A DNA stretch of 64,000 nt, taken from contig CBDCEL010000004.1 of NCBI GenBank assembly GCA_965215845.1, positions 1,550,001 to 1,614,000 of the forward strand, in the 5' to 3' direction. Shown here one piece after another: positions 27,832 through 36,465 of the stretch. Position numbers and translations under genes: made by a program. How positions within the stretch are numbered: the stretch's first letter is position 1; the number at the start of each line of letters is the position of its first letter. The notes below the pieces were generated by a model. It saw nothing but the letters and a program-made list of their open reading frames with translations, was not told where the DNA came from and did not search any database. This DNA comes from Aurantibacter_A sp965215845. Lineage in GTDB: Bacteria > Bacteroidota > Bacteroidia > Flavobacteriales > Flavobacteriaceae.

Positions 27832-29025
27832 ATGTACGGAAAAATCAAAGAACACTTGCAGAATGAACTACAATCGATCAAAGACGATGGGCTTTTCAAA
27901 GAAGAACGCATCATCACGACTGCCCAAGATGCGGTCATCAAAATTTCGACAGGGGAGGAGGTCATCAACTTTTGTGCGAACAACTACCTTGGGCTATCGG
28001 CACATCCCGAGGTCATACAGGCGGCGAAGGATGCAATGGACAGTCATGGGTATGGTATGTCTTCAGTACGTTTTATTTGCGGCACCCAAGACATACATAA
28101 GGAATTAGAAGCAAAAATTGCGGAATTCTACGGAACCGAGGATACCATATTATATGCGGCGGCCTTCGATGCCAATGGGGGAGTCTTCGAACCATTGCTT
28201 TCTGCCGAAGACGCCATTGTCTCAGATTCGTTGAATCACGCTTCGATCATTGATGGGGTTCGCTTGTGCAAGGCCAAGCGCTACCGCTATGCCAACAGCG
28301 ATATGGTAGATCTTGAAAAACAATTGCAGCAGGCCAATGCCGATGGGGCAAGGTTTAAAATTATTGTTACGGACGGAGTCTTTTCCATGGATGGGGTACT
28401 GGCCCCGCTCGATGAAATATGTGCCCTTGCCGATAAATACGACGCCCTTGTAATGGTCGACGAATGCCACGCCGCCGGCTTCATAGGCCATAGCGGCCGA
28501 GGCACCTTGGAAGCCAAAAATGTGATGGACGGTGTAGATATCATTACCGGTACTTTGGGGAAGGCCCTTGGGGGCGCCATGGGCGGATATACGACCGGAA
28601 AAAAAGAAATCATTGAAATGCTTAGGCAGCGTTCAAGGCCTTATTTGTTTTCGAACTCCTTGGCACCAGCGATAGTTGGGGCTTCAATTAAAGTCTTTGA
28701 GATGCTCGGGGGCAATACCGCGCTTCGAGACAAATTGGAAAAAAACACGGCGTATTTCAAGAAGGGCATGAAAGCCGCTGGCTTTGACATTATCGATGGT
28801 GACTCGGCCATTGTACCGGTCATGCTTTATGATGCAAAACTATCACAGCAAATGGCTGACATGCTTTTGGAAAAAGGCATATATGTCATCGGTTTTTTCT
28901 TTCCCGTTGTACCCAAAGGAAAAGCGCGAATAAGGGTTCAGCTCTCGGCGGCTCATGAAACCGAACATCTCGATAAGGCAATTCGTGCATTTATTGAAGT
29001 GGGAAACACACTAAAAATCGTCTAA
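27832..29025 (+). CDS. kbl: Glycine C-acetyltransferase (2-amino-3-ketobutyrate CoA ligase)
   Basis: 397 residues of the alpha-oxoamine synthase family. NFCANNYLGLSAHPEV is the N-terminal signature. The PLP Lys is Lys244 in ITGTLGKALGGAMGGY; EDAIVSDSLNHASIIDG and VDECHAAGFIG are cofactor-binding motifs. It cleaves 2-amino-3-ketobutyrate to glycine and acetyl-CoA in threonine breakdown. It follows the AddA-like gene by 6 nt and is co-transcribed; threonine dehydrogenase is not in the window. Confidence 0.92.
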   Translation: MYGKIKEHLQNELQSIKDDGLFKEERIITTAQDAVIKISTGEEVINFCANNYLGLSAHPEVIQAAKDAMDSHGYGMSSVRFICGTQDIHKELEAKIAEFYGTEDTILYAAAFDANGGVFEPLLSAEDAIVSDSLNHASIIDGVRLCKAKRYRYANSDMVDLEKQLQQANADGARFKIIVTDGVFSMDGVLAPLDEICALADKYDALVMVDECHAAGFIGHSGRGTLEAKNVMDGVDIITGTLGKALGGAMGGYTTGKKEIIEMLRQRSRPYLFSNSLAPAIVGASIKVFEMLGGNTALRDKLEKNTAYFKKGMKAAGFDIIDGDSAIVPVMLYDAKLSQQMADMLLEKGIYVIGFFFPVVPKGKARIRVQLSAAHETEHLDKAIRAFIEVGNTLKIV

Positions 29026-29073
29026 CGGCGTTATTCTGTCTATCAAATGCAGGAAAAAAAATAAGAAATGTAT

Positions 29074-29104
29074 TTTGTTAATAATATTTAACAACTTACA
29101 TTTG
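29074..29104 (+). promoter_or_regulatory. Bacteroidetes-type promoter of ompA-like gene
   Basis: TTTG (29074-29077), a 19-nt spacer, and TACATTTG (29097-29104) match the TTTG-N19-TAnnTTTG consensus of the primary sigma factor of this phylum. It lies 34 nt before the ATG at 29139 and fits the strong expression expected of an outer-membrane protein. Confidence 0.8.
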
Positions 29105-29138
29105 CTGCTGATAAACACTTAAACTTAAAAATTTGAAC

Positions 29139-30479
29139 ATGAAACATCTTAGCAAATTATTGGTTGTTGCCCTGCTTGTTGTAGGTTTTAACAACATACA
29201 AGCGCAAGACATGAACAACCCTTGGCAGGTTAGTTTCGGGGTGAATGCCGTTGACGTATATCCAACAAGTGACGTTAGTTCTTTTGGCAATGAGTTCTTT
29301 AATGCGAATGACCACTGGAACATTCTTCCTTCTATTTCGTACGTAGCCGTTTCGAAATCTGTCGGAGATGGTTTTTCCGTTGGAGCTAGAGGTTCGTTAA
29401 ACAAGATTAGCAAATGGGGTGATATGCGAGTGGCAGATCTTTCATATTACGGCATTGATGGAACAATCAAATATAATTTTCTAAAAGAAACCACAATCGA
29501 CCCTTATGTTGAAGTTGGCGGTGGTTATACTTGGATCGACGAAATCGGTGCAGGTACCGTCAATGGTGCGGTAGGTATCAACTTCTGGTTTACCGAAAAT
29601 ATCGGTCTTACCGTTCAGACTACTTACAAAAATGCATTTGAGGACTATCTTGCTACACACTGGCAACATTTGGCCGGTATTTCCGTGAAGTTCGGAGGAA
29701 CCGATACTGATGGTGATGGCGTTTATGACAAGGATGATGCTTGTCCTGAGGTTGCCGGTTTAGAGGCATTCAATGGCTGCCCAGATGCTGATGGCGATGG
29801 AATCGAAGACAGCAAAGATAGCTGTCCTAACGAAGCCGGTTCAAAAGAAATGAATGGTTGCCCAGATGCTGATGGTGACGGTGTTGCCGATAAGGATGAT
29901 GCCTGTCCTAACGAAGCTGGTTTGGCTAACCTAGGCGGATGTCCTGATGCTGATGGTGACGGTGTTGCCGATAAGGATGATGAATGTCCTAACGAGGCAG
30001 GTCCTGCAGAGAACAAAGGATGCCCATGGCCCGATAAAGATGGTGACAGTGTATTGGATAAGGATGATGCTTGTCCTGATGTTGCCGGTACCGTTGCAAA
30101 CCAAGGTTGCCCAGAGGTCACAGAAGAAGTTCAGAAACAATTGAACGACTACGCAAGAACAATCTTATTTGATACTGGTAAAGCTACCTTGAAGCCTGAG
30201 ACTACTTCAGTATTCGTTGATATCATCAAAATATTGGGTGAGTATCCTACAGCGAAATTTACGGTTGAAGGACACACTGATAGTGTAGGTGGAGAAAAGA
30301 CCAATCAAGCATTGTCTGAAAAGCGTGCCAATTCTGTTAGAGATTTCTTGATAGCAGAAGGAATAGCCGCAGATAGATTGACTGCCATAGGTTATGGTGA
30401 GTCAAAACCTATCGCCTCTAACAATACTAGATCTGGTAGAGCACAAAACAGAAGAACTGAAATCAACTTGGTAAAGTAA
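29139..30479 (+). CDS. OmpA-family outer-membrane protein with TSP type-3 repeats
   Basis: 446 residues from ATG 29139. Signal peptide about 1-22, N-terminal beta-barrel about 25-185, then five 27-residue thrombospondin type-3-like calcium-binding repeats (about 190-330; DADGDGVADKDDACPNEAG pattern). A C-terminal OmpA peptidoglycan-binding domain (about 335-446) has TVEGHTDSVGG and SGRAQNRRTEINLVK. It anchors the outer membrane to the wall and is usually abundant in flavobacteria. Two of the repeats are near-identical in DNA, suggesting recent expansion. Confidence 0.93.
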   Translation: MKHLSKLLVVALLVVGFNNIQAQDMNNPWQVSFGVNAVDVYPTSDVSSFGNEFFNANDHWNILPSISYVAVSKSVGDGFSVGARGSLNKISKWGDMRVADLSYYGIDGTIKYNFLKETTIDPYVEVGGGYTWIDEIGAGTVNGAVGINFWFTENIGLTVQTTYKNAFEDYLATHWQHLAGISVKFGGTDTDGDGVYDKDDACPEVAGLEAFNGCPDADGDGIEDSKDSCPNEAGSKEMNGCPDADGDGVADKDDACPNEAGLANLGGCPDADGDGVADKDDECPNEAGPAENKGCPWPDKDGDSVLDKDDACPDVAGTVANQGCPEVTEEVQKQLNDYARTILFDTGKATLKPETTSVFVDIIKILGEYPTAKFTVEGHTDSVGGEKTNQALSEKRANSVRDFLIAEGIAADRLTAIGYGESKPIASNNTRSGRAQNRRTEINLVK

Positions 30480-30509
30480 GCCGATTAGGTTCAACTAAAT
30501 AATTCTATG

Positions 30510-30545
30510 AAAGCCCTGACGAATATGTCAGGGCTTTTTTATTTT
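30510..30545 (+). terminator. Intrinsic terminator after ompA-like gene
   Basis: Stem AAGCCCTGAC / GTCAGGGCTT with loop GAATAT, followed by a T run; 31 nt after the stop. The next gene starts at 30551, so its promoter must lie within or after this hairpin. Confidence 0.85.
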
Positions 30546-30550
30546 TGGTC

Positions 30551-33298
30551 ATGCGAAGTTTTTTGGAAGAGGTAGTTCAAGAAGTAAATACTGAACTTGA
30601 TTCGCTCGAAAATGTGATTTTCATTCTTCCAAGTAAACGAGCTGGGGTTTTTCTAAGAAATGCAATTGCCAAAAACTGTCGCAAGACCATCTTTTCCCCA
30701 GAAATTTTAAGCATTGAACTTTTTGTAGAAAACATATCCGGTTTAAAGACCGCGACCCAAAGCCAGCAACTCTTTACCCTCTACAAGGCCCACTCAGAAG
30801 TTTTTTCGGAGTCGAAAGATGATTTCCATACATTCTCAAAATGGGCCAATACGCTGTTACAAGATTTCAATGAAATTGATCGTCACTTGGTTGATTCGAG
30901 CGAGCTGTTCTCGAACCTGGCCGATATACAGGAAATCTCCCATTGGTCTCCAGAGTTTAAGAGAACGGAAATGATGGATAACTACCTGAAGTTCTGGAAC
31001 AATTTACGGCCGCTTTATCTTCAATTCGCTAATAATCTGTTGACTCAAAAGATCGGGCATCAAGGACTGATTTATCGCAAAGCGGTCGAGAATTTAGACG
31101 AGTATGCCTTATTGAACACCACCAAAACCCATATATTCATAGGGTTCAATGCCCTGAACAAATCAGAAAGCGAGATTATTCAAAAGCTGATTTCCCAAAA
31201 AGGAAATCAGCTATACTGGGATATCGACAAGTATTTCTTGGAAGACCCCGTGCACGATGCGGCCTACTTCTTACGAAGCCATTTGAAAAATTGGCCCTAT
31301 TATTCCAATAATGACCCTAAAGGGATAAGCAATCATTACCTCTCGCAAAAAAATATCAATATCGTAGGATTGCCCAAAAACATATCTCAGGCGAAACAGG
31401 TAGGAAATATTCTTGCGAATCAGCAACTACAAGACTCTGACAACCTCAAAAGAACGGCTGTCATTCTCGGGGATGAGGGGCTTTTAAACCCCATCTTGAA
31501 TTCAATTCCCGAAACGGTGAAAGGGGTCAATATAACCATGGGCTATCCGTTGGCCAAGTCTTCACTGGCCGACTTGTTCGGTCAATTATTGGATTTACAC
31601 ATCAACAAGGATTCCCAAGGTTGGTATCATCGTCCAATACTAAATTTGCTTTCACATGCAGCTGTTCAAACCCTCTTCTCCGACTCCGGTACGAACCACG
31701 CGCAACAAATCATTGCCGATATCAATGCGACAAATCAATCCCACATCAAAATCGAACAGTTGATCAAGATATGCCCTGGCCAGGAAGAAAATCTTTATCT
31801 TTTATTTGCAAGGCTCGGACCGTCCCCATCGAGATTTTTGTCAACATCCCTTCAAATAATTGAACGCATACGTGTTAAGCTAGACCCCGGCGAAGAACAG
31901 TTTAGGCTTGAGCATCTTTATCGATTTCATCAACTGCTCAATCAAATTCTTCAGCTTGTCCAGAAACATTCCTTTATTGAAAACCTAAAATCCCTCAAAA
32001 GCCTCTATCAACAGTTATTGGCACATGAAACCCTGGATTTTACGGGTGAACCACTTGAAGGCCTGCAAGTCATGGGAATGCTCGAAAGTAGAAACCTCGA
32101 CTTTGAAACAATCATATTGACATCTGTAAATGAAGGAATACTACCTTCTGGAAAGACGAACAATTCGTTTATTCCCTATGACCTAAAACTTCGTTTCGGA
32201 CTACCAACATACAAAGAGAAAGATGCGGTTTACACGTACCACTTTTATCGTTTGCTGCAACGTGCAAAGAATGTTTATTTGTTATATAACACAGAACCCG
32301 ATGTTTTGGAAGGAAGTGAAAAAAGCCGTCTTTTAATGCAACTTTTAACCGATAGCAATAGAAACGCCGATATTGTACATACATCGCCGACAAGTGATAT
32401 ACCCCCTACCGATAAGGTATTGCAATCAATAGCCAAGGAGGAACATCTAATGGAACTCATAAAAGGCCATGCCGAAACAGGTTTCTCTCCTAGCTCATTG
32501 AGCAACTACATTCGAAATCCCGTAGAATTTTATAAAAAAAATCTCTTGAAAATCGATGAAGTTCTAGAAGTAGAAGAAACGGTTGCTGCCAATACATTCG
32601 GAACCATCATACACAATACATTAGAAGAACTCTATTCTCCGTTCATTGGCAAAATCTTGACCGAGGAAAAACTAATCGCTTTAAGACCCGCTGTTGAAAG
32701 AATAGTGAAAGCAGAATTTGAAAAAACGTACGGAGGCAATACGGCAAGGGGCAAAAACCTAATTGCACTCAACGTAATCATAAAATATATTGAAAACTTT
32801 ATCTCAGTAGAAATCGCGGAGGTTCGAAATCATCAAATCAAGATTCTCGGCCTAGAGGAAAAGTTGAGCATCAATATCGATATTCCCGAGCTCAACTTTC
32901 CAATTGTTCTCAAGGGAAAACTCGATAGGGTTGATGAAAAGGACGGTGAAACGAGAATAATCGACTTCAAAACGGGAAAGGTGGAAAGAGCCCAGGTCGA
33001 GATTTTCCGTTGGGAAGATGTCATCGAGGACTATAATCGCAACAAAGCCTTTCAGTTATTATGCTACGCCAAAATGTATTCCGAAAAGTACAATTCAGAC
33101 CGTATTCAAGCGGGTATAGTCGCAATAAAAAAAATGAATTCCGGACTTTTTCAATTTGCCCTGAAGGACTCACAAAATAGCAGAACCAAAGATTCGGTAA
33201 TCACACAAGAAGCCCTAAAAGCCTTCACAGCACAATTGAAGAAACTGATTCTGGAAATCTGCAATCCGCAAATTCCTTTCATCGAAAAGAAGGTATAG
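30551..33298 (+). CDS. AddB-like PD-(D/E)xK nuclease / helicase-related protein
   Basis: 915 residues from ATG 30551. N-terminal NVIFILPSKRAGVFLRNAI replaces a Walker A motif, as in flavobacterial AddB-like proteins. A RecB-type nuclease domain sits near the C-terminus with GKLDRVDEKDGETRIIDFKT (Asp near 805, Lys in FKTG). The protein has few Cys and lacks the clustered C-terminal Cys of the Fe-S AddB of Firmicutes. It is probably the partner of the AddA-like protein at 24703, separated by kbl and ompA. Confidence 0.82.
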   Translation: MRSFLEEVVQEVNTELDSLENVIFILPSKRAGVFLRNAIAKNCRKTIFSPEILSIELFVENISGLKTATQSQQLFTLYKAHSEVFSESKDDFHTFSKWANTLLQDFNEIDRHLVDSSELFSNLADIQEISHWSPEFKRTEMMDNYLKFWNNLRPLYLQFANNLLTQKIGHQGLIYRKAVENLDEYALLNTTKTHIFIGFNALNKSESEIIQKLISQKGNQLYWDIDKYFLEDPVHDAAYFLRSHLKNWPYYSNNDPKGISNHYLSQKNINIVGLPKNISQAKQVGNILANQQLQDSDNLKRTAVILGDEGLLNPILNSIPETVKGVNITMGYPLAKSSLADLFGQLLDLHINKDSQGWYHRPILNLLSHAAVQTLFSDSGTNHAQQIIADINATNQSHIKIEQLIKICPGQEENLYLLFARLGPSPSRFLSTSLQIIERIRVKLDPGEEQFRLEHLYRFHQLLNQILQLVQKHSFIENLKSLKSLYQQLLAHETLDFTGEPLEGLQVMGMLESRNLDFETIILTSVNEGILPSGKTNNSFIPYDLKLRFGLPTYKEKDAVYTYHFYRLLQRAKNVYLLYNTEPDVLEGSEKSRLLMQLLTDSNRNADIVHTSPTSDIPPTDKVLQSIAKEEHLMELIKGHAETGFSPSSLSNYIRNPVEFYKKNLLKIDEVLEVEETVAANTFGTIIHNTLEELYSPFIGKILTEEKLIALRPAVERIVKAEFEKTYGGNTARGKNLIALNVIIKYIENFISVEIAEVRNHQIKILGLEEKLSINIDIPELNFPIVLKGKLDRVDEKDGETRIIDFKTGKVERAQVEIFRWEDVIEDYNRNKAFQLLCYAKMYSEKYNSDRIQAGIVAIKKMNSGLFQFALKDSQNSRTKDSVITQEALKAFTAQLKKLILEICNPQIPFIEKKV

Positions 33299-33300
33299 GC

Positions 33301-34011
33301 CTATTTCTTGTCAGGTCGGGTAGGTCGCACCTCTATTTTGCTGGGCAACGTTCTGGGGTGCATTTTTAAAACGTCATGAACAAGGTCACCAATATCTTCC
33401 GGCTGAATTTTCCAAGCATCCTTTTCATTTGGTTCATTATTGTTGAAATGGGTCGCCACCGATCCCGGCATTATAGTTGAAACTTTGATGTCGTACTTTC
33501 GAAGATCCAACATAGCGGCCTGGGTAAAGCCTACAACTCCAAATTTTGTGGCATTGTAACCAGAGCCATTGGCAAAAAAATTGGTGCCCGCCAAACTGGC
33601 CAAGGTCATATAGTATCCTTTTGACTTTTTAAGCGCCTCCACCGAAGCCTTTAATGTATGGAAAACACCATTCAAATTGGTGTTTATCATCTGGTACCAT
33701 TGCTCGGGCTCCAATTCATCTATAGGGGCAAAGTGCCCGACACCGGCATTGGCTATAACAACGTCTAACTGGCCCCAAGTATCCATAATGATCTTTACGG
33801 CTTCCTGTTCATCTTTCAAATTGATGACATTCGACTCGATGGCCAATACATTTTTATTGCTTCCCAAATTTTGGGCGGCCTGCTTTACCGACTTATGTGA
33901 GCGACCACTAATGGCTACCCTCATACCTGACGCAATTAACTTTTTGGCTACACCAAAACCAATTCCTTTTGAGCCTCCCGTAACATAGGCCACTTTATCT
34001 TTCAAGTTCAT
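33301..34011 (-). CDS. Short-chain dehydrogenase/reductase
   Basis: 236 residues. Rossmann motif YVTGGSKGIGFGVAK, NAG motif VIANAGVGHF and catalytic YNATKFG (YxxxK). NAD(P)-dependent oxidoreductase with unknown substrate, cytoplasmic. It is convergent with the AddB-like gene (2 nt between stops) and divergent from the catabolic operon at 34190, so it may be unrelated or share the intergenic region. Confidence 0.9.
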   Translation of the reverse strand: MNLKDKVAYVTGGSKGIGFGVAKKLIASGMRVAISGRSHKSVKQAAQNLGSNKNVLAIESNVINLKDEQEAVKIIMDTWGQLDVVIANAGVGHFAPIDELEPEQWYQMINTNLNGVFHTLKASVEALKKSKGYYMTLASLAGTNFFANGSGYNATKFGVVGFTQAAMLDLRKYDIKVSTIMPGSVATHFNNNEPNEKDAWKIQPEDIGDLVHDVLKMHPRTLPSKIEVRPTRPDKK

Positions 34012-34128
34012 AGAGCGGTCATTTCAATAAAGATAGGAATCTATCAATTAAATTGACCATGGTAGAATCGTTTTTCAAAACAACTGATTTATTGTGCCCT
34101 GGAAGGTTAAACAATTTGAAAATATTCT

Positions 34129-34144
34129 ACTTGTACGTACAAGT
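34129..34144. promoter_or_regulatory. GntR-type operator 1 (perfect palindrome)
   Basis: ACTTGTACGTACAAGT is a 16-bp perfect inverted repeat of GntR/HutC type. It covers a TTG (34131-34133) that stands 23 nt upstream of TACATTTA (34154-34161), so a bound repressor would cover the -33 region of the promoter for the ten-gene unit. Its near twin lies at 45402. Confidence 0.8.
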
Positions 34145-34189
34145 TAAATTGTCTACATTTACCTACGGGTCACCTAAGTGTTGCGCGTT

Positions 34190-35128
34190 ATGGAAAATCA
34201 AAAAATAACTGGACGAAGACAGTTCATCCGAAAGTCAGGACTTGGTCTCGCTGGAACATTTCTTGCCCCAAGCCTGTCAATATCTTCGACCACCTGCAAA
34301 AAGAGTTTGGTCGAAATTCCCATCAATGCACACCTTTGGGTCTATGCAAGTAAATTTCCGCCCGATTGGGACTGTACCCCTGTATTGGATACCGTGTTTT
34401 CAGACCTTGGCTACGCCGGAATCGAAGGTGTTGAAATTATGGAAGGCCAATTAAGGCATGATGATTCAGTGGAACGGTTAAATGCCTTGATTGAAAAATA
34501 TAACCTACCCGTTTCGGGCTCTTCATATGGGGTCGGATTCGGTATGTGGGATAGGGCTCAGCATAAGGCCATTCTTGACGATATAAAAATCGTGGTCCCC
34601 CGTTTGGGCAAAATAGGTGGAAAAACCTTTGGTATTTCTGTTGGGAGTAAGAAGAACGGGCGCAAGACCGAAATCGAATTGGATGCCCAGGGCGAAATTC
34701 TTAAAAAGATCCGTGCAATTTGTGCCGACAATGGTATTGAGGCAAACTTGCACAACCATACCTATGAGGTTGAAAATAATATGCACGATTTAAAGGGAAC
34801 CCTAAAACGGATTCCCAACTTCAAATTAGGTCCAGACCTAAATTGGTTGATTCGGGGAGGAATAAACCCTGTGGATTTCATCAAAACCTACGGAAGTCAA
34901 ATCGTGTATCTACACATCCGTGATCAATATAAGGACGGAACCTGGACGGAGTACGTGGGCCAGGGCGACACCAATTTCGAACCCATAGCGGCCGCGTTGA
35001 AGGCGCAAGACTTTAACGGACAAGCCGCCGTGGAATTGGCGTTTCCGAACGACTTTACGCCTGAAAACGAACTCAAGAACGATTGGAAGATGAGCAGGGA
35101 GTTTGTAGAAAAGACCTTTGGATGGTAA
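34190..35128 (+). CDS. Exported TIM-barrel sugar isomerase/epimerase-like protein
   Basis: 312 residues from ATG 34190 (a GTG at 34178 is in frame but upstream). A twin-arginine signal GRRQFIRKSGLGLAG starts the protein. The body is an AP-endonuclease-2-type TIM barrel (xylose-isomerase-like), with metal-ligand-like ANLHNHTYEVEN, GPDLNWLIRG, IVYLHIRDQ and AVELAFPND. Exported members may act on keto-sugars or glycosides. It is the first gene of the ten-gene operon, 45 nt after operator 1. Exact reaction unknown. Confidence 0.82.
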   Translation: MENQKITGRRQFIRKSGLGLAGTFLAPSLSISSTTCKKSLVEIPINAHLWVYASKFPPDWDCTPVLDTVFSDLGYAGIEGVEIMEGQLRHDDSVERLNALIEKYNLPVSGSSYGVGFGMWDRAQHKAILDDIKIVVPRLGKIGGKTFGISVGSKKNGRKTEIELDAQGEILKKIRAICADNGIEANLHNHTYEVENNMHDLKGTLKRIPNFKLGPDLNWLIRGGINPVDFIKTYGSQIVYLHIRDQYKDGTWTEYVGQGDTNFEPIAAALKAQDFNGQAAVELAFPNDFTPENELKNDWKMSREFVEKTFGW

Positions 35129-35180
35129 CCAAGGGAATTTAAAGTGCCGTATAGTTTAAAATATAATAGGAGGTCAGCTC

Positions 35181-35230
35181 CTCCCCTTGGATAAGGGGAG
35201 GTGTCCGCTTTTGGCGGACGGAGGGGTTGA
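35181..35230. repeat. Two-hairpin dispersed repeat (REP-like)
   Basis: CTCCCCTT / AAGGGGAG (35181-35200) is followed by GTCCGC / GCGGAC (35203-35219) and GAGGGGTTG. Adjacent palindromes of this type are common between flavobacterial genes. Placed inside the operon after the first gene; it could partly end or stabilise the transcript. A related short form seems to encode the end of purN (19033-19072). Confidence 0.65.
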
Positions 35231-35256
35231 AAATAATAATAGAAAATTAGGATACT

Positions 35257-36456
35257 ATGAAAATCGCCATGCTGGGTTCGGGTTTTATCGCCCGGTTTTA
35301 CGCCGAATCGCTCCATGCACAAAGACGCGTTGATCGCGTAACCATGGTCTATTCAAGAAATGAGGAAAATGCCAAACGCTTTGCAAAAGATTACGGACTG
35401 GAACATTATAGCACCTCGATGGAAGAGGCCATTGAGCACCCCGAGGTAGATGTGGTCTTGATTTCACTTCCCAACCATTTGCACGAACCTGCGGTCTTGG
35501 CCTGCGCAAAAGCAAAAAAACATGTGATTTGCACGAAGCCTTTGGGTCGAAATGCCCAGGAGGCCAAACGCATGCTCGACGCCGTTGAGACAGCAGGAAT
35601 TTTTGGCGGTTATTTAGAAGACTTGTGTTACACTCCGAAATTCTTGAAATCAATGGAAAGTGTAAAGCGCGGGGATATCGGTCGAGTGCTTTGGACGAAA
35701 TCACGGGAAACACATCCCGGTCCGCACAGCGATTGGTTCTGGGACAAGGAAAAATCTGGCGGAGGGGCCATTATAGATCTCGGGTGCCATTGTGTTGAGA
35801 TCAGTAGAAACTTTATCGGAAAAAACATCAAGCCAATCGAGGTCATGTGTTGGGCAGACACCCAAGTGCACCCCATCGATGCCGAAGATCATGCCATTGG
35901 GCTGGTCAAATATGCCAATGGCGCCATCGGCCAATTCGAGGTTAGCTGGACGTTCCGTGGTGGAATGGATCTACGCGATGAAGTTATGGGCACTGAAGGA
36001 ACAATATGGGTAAATAGCTTTTTGCGTACAGGTTTTGAAATGTTCACCACAGGCAAAGGTGGCGATGGTTATGTGGCCGAAAAAGCCGAATCAAATACCG
36101 GTTGGCTGTTTCCTGTAGGAGATGAGGCCCACGAACTCGGATACCCACATATGTTTACCGATATGTTTACGGCCATTGAAGAAAACAGGGAGCCGCTTGA
36201 AACCTTTTACGACGGCTACGTGGTGAATGCCATTTTAGACGCCGCGTTTAAATCAGCCACAAGTAAAAAATGGGAACCTGTTGTTTTAGGCGATTGGCGG
36301 GGAGATGACCCCAAAGACAGTCAAAAACAATGGGAATCATATGATGATGAGCACTACCTTATCAAGGAAGAAATATTACCTAATGGTGACAAAAAGTTCA
36401 TCCTTAAACACAAGGAAACAGGTAAAGTTTCACAAAAGGTTACCATAGCCGATTAA
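35257..36456 (+). CDS. Gfo/Idh/MocA-family sugar dehydrogenase
   Basis: 399 residues. Rossmann fold MLGSGFIARFYAESLHA, dehydrogenase motif CTKPLGRNAQEAKRML (the EKP-type Lys) and the C-terminal catalytic His region WFWDKEKSGGGAIIDLGCHC. It is NAD(P)-dependent and cytoplasmic, oxidising or reducing a sugar or cyclitol. It is the second gene of the operon, 128 nt after the first, with the REP-like repeat in the gap. Confidence 0.9.
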   Translation: MKIAMLGSGFIARFYAESLHAQRRVDRVTMVYSRNEENAKRFAKDYGLEHYSTSMEEAIEHPEVDVVLISLPNHLHEPAVLACAKAKKHVICTKPLGRNAQEAKRMLDAVETAGIFGGYLEDLCYTPKFLKSMESVKRGDIGRVLWTKSRETHPGPHSDWFWDKEKSGGGAIIDLGCHCVEISRNFIGKNIKPIEVMCWADTQVHPIDAEDHAIGLVKYANGAIGQFEVSWTFRGGMDLRDEVMGTEGTIWVNSFLRTGFEMFTTGKGGDGYVAEKAESNTGWLFPVGDEAHELGYPHMFTDMFTAIEENREPLETFYDGYVVNAILDAAFKSATSKKWEPVVLGDWRGDDPKDSQKQWESYDDEHYLIKEEILPNGDKKFILKHKETGKVSQKVTIAD

Positions 36457-36465
36457 AAATTGATA

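Noticed and set aside
29723..30140. Minus-strand frames inside the TSP3 repeats
   Set aside because: Shadow frames created by the repeated Asp/Gly codons.
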